This document shows positions 1-7,965 of a stretch of 57,055 nt of DNA, one piece after another. Origin of the DNA: Peptococcaceae bacterium (GTDB taxonomy: Bacteria; Bacillota; UBA994); assembly GCA_018334055.1 (NCBI GenBank), contig JAGXSS010000004.1, forward strand, positions 1 through 57,055. Reading direction: 5' to 3'. A program made the position numbers and the translations under genes. The notes beneath the pieces were generated by a model. It was not told the origin of the DNA. It saw only the letters and a program-made list of their open reading frames with translations, and searched no databases. How positions within the stretch are numbered: the first letter of the stretch is position 1; each line of letters begins with the position of its first letter.

Positions 1-53
1 CGCCTCGTAACATGTTCGCTTTTCGCCGTCTGCATGCTGTCGCCGCCTTCCAC

Positions 54-410
54 CTAGCGTTCTTCGGCAAAATGCGCCTGTCCCTCACGAATGATATGCA
101 AGACATGGTCATCGTCAAGAGAGTAGTATACCATTTTCCCGCTGCGCCGGTTCTTTACTAAGCGAGTTAAGCGCAATAACCGCAAGTGGTGAGAAATCGC
201 CGGCAGACTCATTCCTAGGACCTCTGCTAGATGACAGGTGCATAACTCCCCCTGCGCCAGAATGTACAGTATCCTCGTGCGCGTCTCATCGGCCAGCACC
301 TTGAATAGTTCTGACAGTCCCGCCACTTCAAGAACCTTGGCCTGCAGTTGCTCCACGTCTGGCGTTAGAGAGTGCACTGAGCACAAGTCTGGCGGCATTT
401 TTTCGTTCAT
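54..410 (-). CDS. ArsR/SmtB-family metal-sensing repressor
   Basis: Small winged-helix repressor of about 118 residues. A metal-sensor box ELCTCHL precedes the recognition helix (LPAISHHLRLLRLTRLV) and a beta-wing with the KMVYYSL motif, the layout of CadC/ArsR-type sensors in which the two Cys of the ELCxCxL box bind thiophilic metal. The second Met was taken as the start; an ATG 12 bases upstream is also open and neither has a strong Shine-Dalgarno. An AT-rich inverted repeat lies just upstream, suggesting autoregulation. No metal exporter or arsenate gene is adjacent in the window, so the regulated target is unknown. Confidence 0.85.
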   Translation of the reverse strand: MNEKMPPDLCSVHSLTPDVEQLQAKVLEVAGLSELFKVLADETRTRILYILAQGELCTCHLAEVLGMSLPAISHHLRLLRLTRLVKNRRSGKMVYYSLDDDHVLHIIREGQAHFAEER

Positions 411-429
411 CCAACACACCAACCATTCT

Positions 430-453
430 ACAATTAAGCATTTGTTTAATTGT
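430..453. promoter_or_regulatory. inverted repeat, likely ArsR operator
   Basis: Perfect 8-base arms ACAATTAA and TTAATTGT separated by 8 bases, 20 bases upstream of the ArsR start. Size, AT-richness and position fit an ArsR/SmtB autoregulatory operator. This is inferred from position; no promoter hexamers are clear. Confidence 0.5.
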
Positions 454-489
454 AGTTTACCAAGTGTCTAGGCAAACGTCAACTACCTT

Positions 490-529
490 AAAATCAAAAA
501 TGAGACTATCCCATCGAGCATAGCCTCAT
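490..529 (-). terminator. intrinsic terminator after the D-aminopeptidase gene
   Basis: On the minus strand a 10-bp stem (ATGAGGCTAT with ATAGTCTCAT, one G-U pair) closes a 10-base loop and is followed by a T-rich run. It lies 50 bases past the stop codon of the gene at 580-1377 and before the ArsR promoter region. Confidence 0.7.
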
Positions 530-579
530 CAAGTTTTTTAGTCACCTCGACAACCTAACCTACAATCGCACGTTCCCAG

Positions 580-1377
580 CTAAGTTACAAATTCAAAAAA
601 ACGCAGGCAGTCCATGAAGTCAAGCGAACTGAATTGCAAAGTGCAGTTTCCGGTGCGCACTGCCCCAGGATACCACTCGCCCCGGTAGGCGGGAGGCTCA
701 CAATTAAATTCAATTGCGACGGTGTATTCGTCCCCTAAAACAAATGGCTTACAGCCGGAGCGTTCAAGGAGTGCTTTTTTTACCCCGTCCTCAATAAACA
801 GGCGTGTTTTTTCGGGGTGTCGGTGCAACGCGGCGAGGCCTCGCCCCTCTTTGACGGGTACCGTGACGACATTTTCAAATAAGGCCTGCGCTTGCTCGCA
901 TACAGCGCTGTCACCACTGACAAAGACGACTGGCACACCGTGGTAGCCGGCGATAAGCGCGTTCCACCCAACTTCTGGCAAGGAAAGCCCGTTGACACGC
1001 AGATCATTTACCTTCATGCTCATAGTGTGTTTGAGGACGCCGTGCGGAGTATTGGCTTTAGCATGGTGCCCAACAAATACCACCGCATCAAAGGTATCAT
1101 CTAGGCCCTCCATCATGCCATAGAGCCCGCCCGACCAGTTGCGAATGAGGTCTGCCTCTACGCACAATTCCTCCGGCAGCAGATTGCACGCAGTATCGTG
1201 ACCATCCCGCACCACAATGTGAGTAGCCCCAGCCTGCAGCGCGCCCTTGATAGCGGCGTTGGTCTCCTTATGCATTTGGCGGCGGAAATACTCGTAATCT
1301 GGCTTGCCGGCCGTTGTTTCCTCAAAGGTGGTCACGCCCGAAATTCCTTCCATATCAACACATATAAACACTCTCAC
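580..1377 (-). CDS. D-aminopeptidase, M55 family (DppA-like)
   Basis: 265 residues, a typical length for the M55 zinc peptidases that release N-terminal D-amino acids from short peptides. The family metal-ligand pattern is visible: Asp8 and Glu10 in VDMEG, His60 in RDGHD and His104 in VGHHAK, matching the numbering remembered for B. subtilis DppA. The start is GTG at 1377, preceded by a purine-rich GGGGGAGAG stretch. The gene stands alone and ends at its own terminator. It is expected to be cytoplasmic and to act in peptide or peptidoglycan-fragment scavenging; the substrate cannot be told from sequence. Confidence 0.9.
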   Translation of the reverse strand: MRVFICVDMEGISGVTTFEETTAGKPDYEYFRRQMHKETNAAIKGALQAGATHIVVRDGHDTACNLLPEELCVEADLIRNWSGGLYGMMEGLDDTFDAVVFVGHHAKANTPHGVLKHTMSMKVNDLRVNGLSLPEVGWNALIAGYHGVPVVFVSGDSAVCEQAQALFENVVTVPVKEGRGLAALHRHPEKTRLFIEDGVKKALLERSGCKPFVLGDEYTVAIEFNCEPPAYRGEWYPGAVRTGNCTLQFSSLDFMDCLRFFEFVT

Positions 1378-1558
1378 CGTCTCTCCCCCTTCCCATCACT
1401 CTGATTTCCATGCGTAATAAATATTTCGCCATGCCATCCCACTGTCCTGCCCCGATGACCGGCTCTTTTCTCATTAATTGCCTCTCGCTGTATAAAGGAA
1501 ATTTGTGCCCCATCGGGAATAGGATATAGGGGACAACAACTTGAGGGGAGCATCAATC

Positions 1559-2245
1559 ATGAATAAATTTTTTCACTTGCCAAGTCTCTTTGTATACTTA
1601 GTGGCTGCAGTCCTCCTAGTTACATCTATCTATCACGGAGCAGCCTTTCTCAGGCACGGCTTTTATGCAGTGCTCGGCCTGACGGACGCCAATGTCCTGC
1701 CGCAAAAATTTAGTACGGACCAAGTTACCTTTACCCCGGATGCGGAGGCGTATCTGCGCGCATACGAAGGCAGACGTCAAATTCAGCTGGAGCGGGCAAA
1801 CATATTGCGTAGCTTGTTTCTCTTGGTCTTTTCTCTAATCTTTTTTGCTTGGTTTTGGAGCCGCACCTCACGTTCACAGGATTTTGCAATGATCTTCTCG
1901 GTGAATAATTTTTACTTTTTCCTGGTGAGCATGATTTCCTTCTTTATCTTTTTCTTTGCGGCTTCGCAAGGAATAGGCAATGCCGTGACTAGTGTCATCT
2001 TTCCAGAAAGCAACTTCTATTTCAACTATCAGGGCGGCTTCGCTAGACCGGCACCTGTCCCTGAAACCAAGGTTGAACCACGTACCGTTACTCTGAGCGA
2101 GCTAGAGGCAGCTTTAGAGACACAGATGGATGAACACCGCCAACAGAATGCCCCGTGGCAGACGCGCCAAATGGTCGATCAATTCGCGGTCTCTCTTGTC
2201 TCATTGCCAGTATTCTATCTGCACAATCGAAAATTCAAATTCTGA
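1559..2245 (+). CDS. membrane protein of unknown function
   Basis: 228 residues, not recognised. Hydrophobic segments lie near residues 8-30, 80-100 and 115-145 (a Phe-rich stretch), and the C-terminal third is soluble with a Glu-rich piece (residues 185-205). An extracytoplasmic loop probably follows the first segment. ATG at 1559 was chosen because AGGGGAG sits 8 bases upstream; an in-frame codon 18 bases earlier lies before that site. It is monocistronic, followed by about 230 non-coding bases that hold the structured leader of the next operon. Confidence 0.7.
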   Translation: MNKFFHLPSLFVYLVAAVLLVTSIYHGAAFLRHGFYAVLGLTDANVLPQKFSTDQVTFTPDAEAYLRAYEGRRQIQLERANILRSLFLLVFSLIFFAWFWSRTSRSQDFAMIFSVNNFYFFLVSMISFFIFFFAASQGIGNAVTSVIFPESNFYFNYQGGFARPAPVPETKVEPRTVTLSELEAALETQMDEHRQQNAPWQTRQMVDQFAVSLVSLPVFYLHNRKFKF

Positions 2246-2340
2246 TTTTCTGGCAACACGATAACCCTAAATTGGCGATATCGAGTCCTCGTGTCTTGTT
2301 TTTTCTGCCCTAACACGGTATGCTCAAGGTACCTCAGGTG

Positions 2341-2460
2341 TTGGAATAGTATCTAGCACCAAGGGTTGTTTATATAGTCCTGAGTCCAAGGGTTGCTGCG
2401 GGCGGGGGAAATCACCGACTGGTGCTCTTTTACCTGCCCTTGTAGGGCAGGTATTTTATT
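2341..2460 (+). promoter_or_regulatory. structured leader with terminator, riboswitch-like
   Basis: A putative closing stem pairs AGCACCA (2355-2361) with TGGTGCT (2420-2426), enclosing about 58 bases that carry the repeat CCAAGGGTTG in two near-identical copies. Next is a 9-bp hairpin (2432-2440 with 2444-2452, loop TGT) followed by ATTTTATTTT, a likely intrinsic terminator ending about 20 bases before the ATG at 2478. GGGCGGG (2400-2406) can pair with the terminator 5' arm CCTGCCC (2433-2439), giving a mutually exclusive antiterminator. This is the layout of a transcription-attenuating riboswitch or protein-controlled leader; it matches no riboswitch consensus I know. Confidence 0.55.
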
Positions 2461-2477
2461 TTGGGAGGCTTTGAACT

Positions 2478-2723
2478 ATGGATAATCGTCTCGCCGTGAT
2501 CGGCATCGTGGTTATGCGCCGCAGTGAGGCGGCCAAGAAAGTCAACTTAGTCCTCAGTGATTTCGGAGAAATGATTGTCGGCAGGATGGGCGTGCCGCAC
2601 AAAGAACGTGGCCTGTCGGTAATCGCCCTGATTTTTGACGGAACGAATGATGACCTGGGCGCACTAACAGGGAGAATCGGCAACATCGAAGGCGTCAAAG
2701 TAAAGTCTGCTGTGACCTTCTAA
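2478..2723 (+). CDS. TM1266-type iron-only hydrogenase system regulator
   Basis: 81-residue single-domain protein with a ferredoxin-like ACT/NikR-C-like fold (pattern RLAVIGIVVMRR ... VNLVLSDFGEMIVGRMGVP ... ISLIFDGT-like strand ... LTGRIGNIEGVKVKSAV). Small proteins of this kind commonly sit next to hydEFG and are annotated as putative regulators of the [FeFe]-hydrogenase system; no DNA-binding domain is visible. The ATG has GGGAGG 9 bases upstream. It is the first gene after the attenuator-like leader and is 18 bases from hydG, so it is co-transcribed with the maturase genes. Confidence 0.8.
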   Translation: MDNRLAVIGIVVMRRSEAAKKVNLVLSDFGEMIVGRMGVPHKERGLSVIALIFDGTNDDLGALTGRIGNIEGVKVKSAVTF

Positions 2724-2741
2724 TCAACAGGAGAGTGAGGA

Positions 2742-4064
2742 ATGACTATGGATGCCAGTCAAATTAGAGCCACTTTGCAAAAAGCCCGCGAATGTCACGG
2801 CTTAAGCACTTCTGAAGCAGATGCGCTGTTGTCTTTACCCGAGGAGTGGGATGCGGAACTTTTCGCCCGCGCCAGGGAAGTAAAGGATAAAATCTATGGC
2901 AAACGCGTGGTACTCTTTGCTCCGCTGTACATTTCAAACTATTGCTCAAACAGTTGCCTGTACTGCTCGTTCCGTATGGAAAACTCCGCCCTCAAACGGG
3001 TCCATCTGACTCAGGACGAAATCCGCGCCGAGGCCGAACACCTCATTAAGATGGGCCATAAGCGAGTGCTGCTAGAGACGGGAGAGGACGATGCCTCCAC
3101 CCTTACGTATGTGCTAAAGGCCATCAACACGATTTATGGGGCCAGTGTCGATGGCCACAGTATTCGCCGCATAAATGTCAACATCGCAGCCACCAGCACC
3201 GAAAATTATCGCCTGCTCAAAAGGGCCAATATTGGCACCTACCAACTGTTTCAGGAGACCTACCACGAACCAACCTACCGCCAGATGCATCCTGCGGGGC
3301 CGAAGTCGGACTATCTCTACCACCTAGGGGCTATGGAACGCGCCCTAGATGGTGGCCTCGACGACTATGGTCTGGGAGTGCTTTTTGGCCTTTATGACTA
3401 CCGCTATGAAGTTCGCGCCTTGCTTGACCACGCGGAGCACCTCAAGAAAAGCAAGGGCATCGGTCCACACACTATCTCTGTGCCGCGCTTAAGGCCGGCT
3501 AAAGGGGCCGACTACCCGCTCAATCACTTATTGACCGATGCCCAGTTTGCCCGCGTGGTAGCAATCCTGCGGCTTGCCGTCCCCTACACCGGCATCATTC
3601 TTTCTACTAGGGAATCACCCACCATGCGTGATTTCCTGCTGGATGTCGGGGTTTCGCAAATTAGCGCAGCCTCTGTTACAACCCCGGGTGGGTATGCCGG
3701 CACCGGGGATGCCGATGCCGGTCAGTTCACGGGGGCTGACCATCGCTCCCTGAATGAGTGCGTTGATAGCATCATCAGCAGAGGATATGTCCCCAGTTTT
3801 TGCACCGGTTGTTACCGGCACCAGAGGACCGGTTCAGAATTTATGCACCTCGCAGAAAAAGGCCACATCAAGGAGTTCTGCCAGGTGAATGCCATCTTAA
3901 CCTTGGCGGAGTTTGTGGCGGCCTTTGGCGCGGAGAGCACGCGCCTGGCTGCCAACGGGCAGTGGGAGGCCTGGTTGCGCCAGATACCGGATCCTAAGCT
4001 GCGTGAGCAAACACGCCTAGATCTCGCGGCCGTGGTGATGGGGGAACGTGATAAATATGTCTAA
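2742..4064 (+). CDS. hydG: [FeFe]-hydrogenase maturase HydG (radical SAM)
   Basis: 440 residues. HydG cleaves tyrosine to make the CO and CN ligands of the hydrogenase H-cluster. The radical SAM motif CxxxCxxC is present in YCSNSCLYCSF (around residue 65), and the C-terminal auxiliary-cluster motif CTGCYR plus a later Cys in EFCQVN (near 350-385) distinguishes it from ThiH. The ATG at 2742 has an AGGAGAG-type site upstream. It overlaps hydE by 8 bases. The hydrogenase structural genes are not in this window. Confidence 0.95.
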   Translation: MTMDASQIRATLQKARECHGLSTSEADALLSLPEEWDAELFARAREVKDKIYGKRVVLFAPLYISNYCSNSCLYCSFRMENSALKRVHLTQDEIRAEAEHLIKMGHKRVLLETGEDDASTLTYVLKAINTIYGASVDGHSIRRINVNIAATSTENYRLLKRANIGTYQLFQETYHEPTYRQMHPAGPKSDYLYHLGAMERALDGGLDDYGLGVLFGLYDYRYEVRALLDHAEHLKKSKGIGPHTISVPRLRPAKGADYPLNHLLTDAQFARVVAILRLAVPYTGIILSTRESPTMRDFLLDVGVSQISAASVTTPGGYAGTGDADAGQFTGADHRSLNECVDSIISRGYVPSFCTGCYRHQRTGSEFMHLAEKGHIKEFCQVNAILTLAEFVAAFGAESTRLAANGQWEAWLRQIPDPKLREQTRLDLAAVVMGERDKYV

Positions 4065-5115
4065 CGCGCTTATAGCCAAGGCGGAGGCACAGGGGAACCA
4101 TCTGGAGCTTGGGGAACTCATCTCCCTCCTCAACCTGACCGACCAAGAAGTGCTTGATGAACTTTGGCAAGCTGCGGATCGGGTCCGCGCCAAGGAAGTT
4201 GGCGAGGATGTCTGGCTCAGGGGACTGCTAGAGTTTTCGAACTTCTGCCACTGCCAGTGCGCATACTGCGGCATCAGGGCCGACAATCGCTCCATCACTC
4301 GATACCGCATGACGGAAGATGAAATTCTCGCCGCAGCACGAGAAATTTCGGCTGCGGGCATTGGCACCATCGTCTTGCAGTCCGGAGAAGATGCATGGTG
4401 GACAGGGGACCGAGTCGCTAGACTTATTTCCCGTCTCAAAATTGAACATGACCTAGCCATCACGCTCAGCCTCGGCGACAGGACGAAGGAGGAGCTCGCG
4501 CTGTGGCGCAGCGCTGGAGCCGATCGCTACCTGCTGCGCTTTGAAACTTCGAATAGTGAACTCTACGCCAAGTTTCATCCCGACTCTACTCTGGCCACGC
4601 GCCTCAACACCCTCGCCGAACTTAAGTTTTTGGGGTACGACGTTGGTTCGGGATGTCTCGTTGGCCTCCCCGGACAAACCACCCGTGACCTGGCTTTAGA
4701 TTTGCTGCTTGGGCGCGATCTTGAGCTTGATATGTTTGGGGTAGGACCCTTTATTCCCCACCCCGATACTCCTTTAGGAAGCTGTCCGCAGGGCAGCACT
4801 GATATGACCTATAAAATGGTGGCACTAGCCAGATTGGTAATGCGCAATGTCCACATCCCTGTCACTACGGCCCTAGCTACTTTGGATGCTGACGGCCGCG
4901 AGAAGGGATGGCAGCGCGGTGCGAACGTCGTTATGCCCAATGCCACCCCACCGCCTTATCGCCAACAGTACGAGCTATACAAGAACAAGCGCTGTATAGA
5001 TGACACCCTCAAGCATTGCCGCGGGTGCCTTGGCGGCAGAATCGCTCGCATTGGCCGCCAAGTAGGGCAAGGGCAAGGTGGCTCATTGCGCAAGGCGGGG
5101 CGGACCAATGAATAG
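4057..5115 (+). CDS. hydE: [FeFe]-hydrogenase maturase HydE (radical SAM)
   Basis: 352 residues. HydE is the radical SAM enzyme that works with HydG and HydF on the dithiomethylamine-bridged diiron precursor. The cluster motif is FCHCQCAYCGIR (CxxxCxxC) around residue 60, followed by the QSGED segment typical of HydE/BioB-like proteins. ATG at 4057 was preferred to an upstream GTG at 4048 because GGGGGAA lies 10 bases before it. It overlaps hydG by 8 bases and hydF by 8 bases, so the three maturases are translationally coupled. Confidence 0.95.
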   Translation: MSNALIAKAEAQGNHLELGELISLLNLTDQEVLDELWQAADRVRAKEVGEDVWLRGLLEFSNFCHCQCAYCGIRADNRSITRYRMTEDEILAAAREISAAGIGTIVLQSGEDAWWTGDRVARLISRLKIEHDLAITLSLGDRTKEELALWRSAGADRYLLRFETSNSELYAKFHPDSTLATRLNTLAELKFLGYDVGSGCLVGLPGQTTRDLALDLLLGRDLELDMFGVGPFIPHPDTPLGSCPQGSTDMTYKMVALARLVMRNVHIPVTTALATLDADGREKGWQRGANVVMPNATPPPYRQQYELYKNKRCIDDTLKHCRGCLGGRIARIGRQVGQGQGGSLRKAGRTNE

Positions 5116-6277
5116 TGCCCCCCGTTCCGTGCGTCCCCACATTGCGTTGTTGGGTCGGTGCAATGTCGGCAAATCCACTCTCATCAACGCCCTAAGCGGG
5201 CAGAATATAGCCTTGGTTTCGCCAGTTTCCGGTACAACTACCGACCCGGTGTATAAGAGCATGGAGCTTCTACCCTTCGGGCCTGTTGTCCTGGTGGACA
5301 CGGCAGGGCTAGATGACAATAGCATCCTTGGCAGGGCTCGGGTAAAGCTAACGGCGCGGGCTCTGCGCAAGGCCGAACTGGCCCTCTTGGTCGTGGACAG
5401 TCTTCCTTTGTTGCCCATAGAGCAAGAAACCTTGACCGATCTCTGCCGGCGTCAAATTCCCTACCTAGTGGTTTTTAATTCTCGGGACAGCGACATAGAT
5501 GAACTTCCGCAGGATTTTAGCTTGGTCAATGCTTATAGTGGTCTGGGCATCCCCGCGTTAAAGAAAACAATAGCGGCAAAACTCACCGCAGTCGTGGTCG
5601 AGCCACCCCTAATCGCTGACCGGCTCCATGGGAACGGCGCGGTAATCCTCGTCGTTCCAATCGACAAAGCCGCCCCAAAGGGGAGGCTTATTCTGCCGCA
5701 AATGCAAGTGCTGCGGGATATTTTAGATGCGGGCCACCAGGCTATGGTATGCAGGGAAACCGAGCTTCACCTGGCGCTAAATGCACTAAGTGGCAGGCCA
5801 CAATTAGTAATCACTGATTCGCAGGTCTTCCAAATGGTGGCAGACGCAATTCCTAGCGACGTCCCCTTAACCTCGTTTTCCATAATTATGGCCCGCCACA
5901 AAGGCAGTCTGCCAGCACTTTCCGCTGCCACGGCTGCCCTAGCCGGCATACAGGCCCATGACAAAATTCTTATCGCGGAAGCATGCACGCATCACAGCCA
6001 GGATGAGGATATCGGGCGCATTAAAATACCCTCCATCCTGCGCCGGCAGGCGGGAGGAGAGCTTGACTTCACTTGGGTTAGCGGACAAGAATTCCCAGAT
6101 GAGCTTGACTACAAGCTAATTGTCCATTGCGGGGCCTGCATGATCACGCGAAAAGAGATGCTCTCCCGCTTAGCCCAAGCTAGTGAGGCGGGTATACCCA
6201 TGATCAACTATGGTCTACTCCTCGCTTACTACAGCGGCATCCTCGAGCGCAGCCTGCAGCCTTTTCAGAACACCTAG
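5108..6277 (+). CDS. hydF: [FeFe]-hydrogenase maturation GTPase/scaffold HydF
   Basis: 389 residues. HydF is the GTPase scaffold on which the 2Fe subcluster is assembled before transfer to apo-hydrogenase. An N-terminal Era-like GTPase domain has the P-loop GRCNVGKST and the DTAG switch (VDTAGLDD), followed by a dimerisation domain and a C-terminal Fe-S domain with the ligand pattern CTH near 295 and HCGAC near 345. ATG at 5108 follows a GGCGGGG site and overlaps the hydE end. Order regulator-G-E-F is an uninterrupted operon with no clear terminator before the convergent MarR gene. Confidence 0.95.
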   Translation: MNSAPRSVRPHIALLGRCNVGKSTLINALSGQNIALVSPVSGTTTDPVYKSMELLPFGPVVLVDTAGLDDNSILGRARVKLTARALRKAELALLVVDSLPLLPIEQETLTDLCRRQIPYLVVFNSRDSDIDELPQDFSLVNAYSGLGIPALKKTIAAKLTAVVVEPPLIADRLHGNGAVILVVPIDKAAPKGRLILPQMQVLRDILDAGHQAMVCRETELHLALNALSGRPQLVITDSQVFQMVADAIPSDVPLTSFSIIMARHKGSLPALSAATAALAGIQAHDKILIAEACTHHSQDEDIGRIKIPSILRRQAGGELDFTWVSGQEFPDELDYKLIVHCGACMITRKEMLSRLAQASEAGIPMINYGLLLAYYSGILERSLQPFQNT

Positions 6278-6327
6278 ACGGGGAATATCTCACCTCCAGC
6301 CTGGCACCGAGCCCTGACCACATACAT

Positions 6328-6840
6328 TTACGAAGGGATGTACCTGTAGAGAGGGCAATCCTTGCGCGCACATCCGGTGCCACAGCGCAAGCACAATTGC
6401 TGCCAATCAGGCCAGCGCCTCACAGCTGCATCGATCATGACCTCAAGACCTGCTTGCAAGGTGGCTTGCTCAGCCTCGGTCATGGTATTAAATAAGCTTA
6501 CATAGGCGATCATCTGCATGCGGAGTTGGGTTTCGACGGTATCCCGCCCCTTTGAGGTCAGGGCCGCCAGAATCTGCCGGCGGTCTGTCCCCGGCATGCG
6601 CACCACTAACTGCTTTTGCGCCAGGCGATCCATGATTTTTGTCGCCGCCGGGTTCGAGACGCCAAGCCCGCTGGCTAGTTCTGATAGCGGGCAATCTGCG
6701 TGCAACCAAATATAGCGCAGAGCCAACAGTTGGCTGTTAGTCAGCATCTCGTCCGACTCTAACAGTGTCTCCATGGTAGCGCGAGCCCCGATTTGCATGA
6801 ACAGGTCAGCCAGATGTTTCAGCACAACATGGTCTGCCAT
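6328..6840 (-). CDS. MarR-family regulator with C-terminal Cys cluster
   Basis: 170 residues. The MarR winged helix is at about residues 30-125 (SQLLALRYIWL, SELASGLGVSNPAATKIMDRLAQKQLV, then wing MPGTDRRQI and LTSKGRD). The tail after residue 140 is unusual, with five Cys in a short span (CLRCGTGC then RKDCPLY), suggesting a metal, Fe-S or redox switch. ATG at 6840 is chosen because AGGTGG lies 8 bases upstream; an in-frame GTG four codons earlier overlaps that site. The target is unknown; upstream lies the remnant of an efflux-type transporter, a common partner of MarR repressors. Confidence 0.85.
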   Translation of the reverse strand: MADHVVLKHLADLFMQIGARATMETLLESDEMLTNSQLLALRYIWLHADCPLSELASGLGVSNPAATKIMDRLAQKQLVVRMPGTDRRQILAALTSKGRDTVETQLRMQMIAYVSLFNTMTEAEQATLQAGLEVMIDAAVRRWPDWQQLCLRCGTGCARKDCPLYRYIPS

Positions 6841-6887
6841 CTCCACGCCCACCTTTCACTCATTATCTCTGGGGGAAATTTCTAAGA

Positions 6888-6903
6888 CCTATTATACACT
6901 AGG
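6888..6903. promoter_or_regulatory. imperfect palindrome and -10, possible MarR operator
   Basis: The 16-base element CCTATTATACACTAGG is an imperfect inverted repeat with 6 of 8 positions symmetric. Read on the minus strand it contains TATAAT, a consensus -10, about 50 bases before the MarR start. A repressor bound here would block its own promoter. No convincing -35 is seen, so this is suggestive only. Confidence 0.4.
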
Positions 6904-6923
6904 GATTGTGAATTGGATAGCAT

Positions 6924-7205
6924 TAAAAAACATATACCTCACAACCTACCCAGCATTGTCCACTGAGCCTAGGGGGGGCCAGGTCAGCGACAAAGGTCCG
7001 TTGCACACTATCTATCATGGCAACGAACACCCCGCACACTATGAACACCATGAGTATGCCGATGAAATCGCGGGAAAACCATCTGGCTCGATAGATCAGT
7101 AAGCAGACTCACCAGCCCGAGCAGCAGCACATTGACCCCAATACCCGCGAAGAGCTTCCCAGCGTTGCTCCTAGGCAAAATTTCACAGCTCCTCTCGTAA
7201 AACAA
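6924..7205 (-). pseudogene. remnant of a major facilitator transporter
   Basis: The minus strand encodes a typical MFS N-terminus (LLLGLVSLLTDLSSQMVFP), then loses frame by one base near 7095. In the next frame it continues as a segment normally found far downstream in such proteins (GVFVAMIDSVQRTFVADLAP), followed by unrelated residues and a stop at 6924. A whole permease of about 400 residues has therefore been reduced to under 100 codons by an internal deletion plus a frameshift. It lies just upstream of the MarR gene, so an efflux operon controlled by that regulator may have decayed here. The rest of the 6853-7250 gap holds nothing else recognisable. Confidence 0.65.
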
Positions 7206-7250
7206 TGCGCATCAAAATGGGACAGTGCCCCCACTGCCCCATTTCGTTTG

Positions 7251-7883
7251 CTAAGGCGTGCTCATACCGGCCACTAAACCTTGGTATACGCGCTGAATGT
7301 ACTTATCGTCGGCAACTCGCCGGACAAAATGTAGTTCGTCTAGAGCATGGTCGGCGTCGAAATAGAGCTCATACCCTTCCACAGCCCTCTGTTCATCGTC
7401 TCTCTTGACCACTTGGAGTATTTTATGCCCGAACTGCTGTTCATTCTCGCGATGAGTGATGACAAAGTCTTTATCCCTAAGTGCAGCCCGTAGCGCAACT
7501 AACGCAGTCTCCAAAGTTTGATACTGCGGCGGGAGGGTCCCCGCCTCGAATTCTTTTGGTACATTATCGACAGAGTCGGTCAGGGTGATCTTCTCGCCCG
7601 CTTCTTTGGCTTTAAACTGCATAGTTGAACCGGCTTCATTGGTGAAGAAGTATGCAAATTCAAGACTCTCTTGTCTCTCCAGTAGACTGATGGCCCGAGA
7701 TATGATTATACGGTGGATCCTCGGGCTGCCCTCAGCGTAAGACCGACTTGTAATCAGCGGGAAAAAGTACGCGACCGCTGCACTGACGACAAAGAATGCT
7801 GCCACTAGGGCGACGACAATTTTGTCCCAAGAAAACCCGGGTCCTCCCCTACGATCTTTACGCCTGCGTTCTGCTCTGCCCAT
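7251..7883 (-). CDS. membrane-anchored protein of unknown function
   Basis: 210 residues, not recognised. A basic, Arg-rich N-terminus (RRRKDRRG) is followed by one transmembrane helix at about residues 22-46 and a charged extracytoplasmic or periplasm-facing domain with mixed alpha/beta character. It has no Cys-based motif or catalytic signature. The start ATG has GAGGAGG 10 bases upstream. It lies 82 bases downstream of the ferredoxin-like gene on the same strand and may be co-transcribed with it. Confidence 0.65.
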   Translation of the reverse strand: MGRAERRRKDRRGGPGFSWDKIVVALVAAFFVVSAAVAYFFPLITSRSYAEGSPRIHRIIISRAISLLERQESLEFAYFFTNEAGSTMQFKAKEAGEKITLTDSVDNVPKEFEAGTLPPQYQTLETALVALRAALRDKDFVITHRENEQQFGHKILQVVKRDDEQRAVEGYELYFDADHALDELHFVRRVADDKYIQRVYQGLVAGMSTP

Positions 7884-7965
7884 TAAACTACGTCCTCCTC
7901 AATCTTGTAAACATCCTCCTTTATATTCGCCCGCTCAAGCTCGATTTCCTGCCAAAAAGATTATC

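Noticed and set aside
1378-1558. Divergent promoter for the membrane protein at 1559
   Set aside because: A TATAAA is present near 1491 but no acceptable -35 element at proper spacing could be found.
2341-2460. Assignment of the hyd leader to TPP, cobalamin, Moco, fluoride, THF or ykkC riboswitches
   Set aside because: None of the conserved core strings of these classes is visible, so the element is reported only as unassigned.
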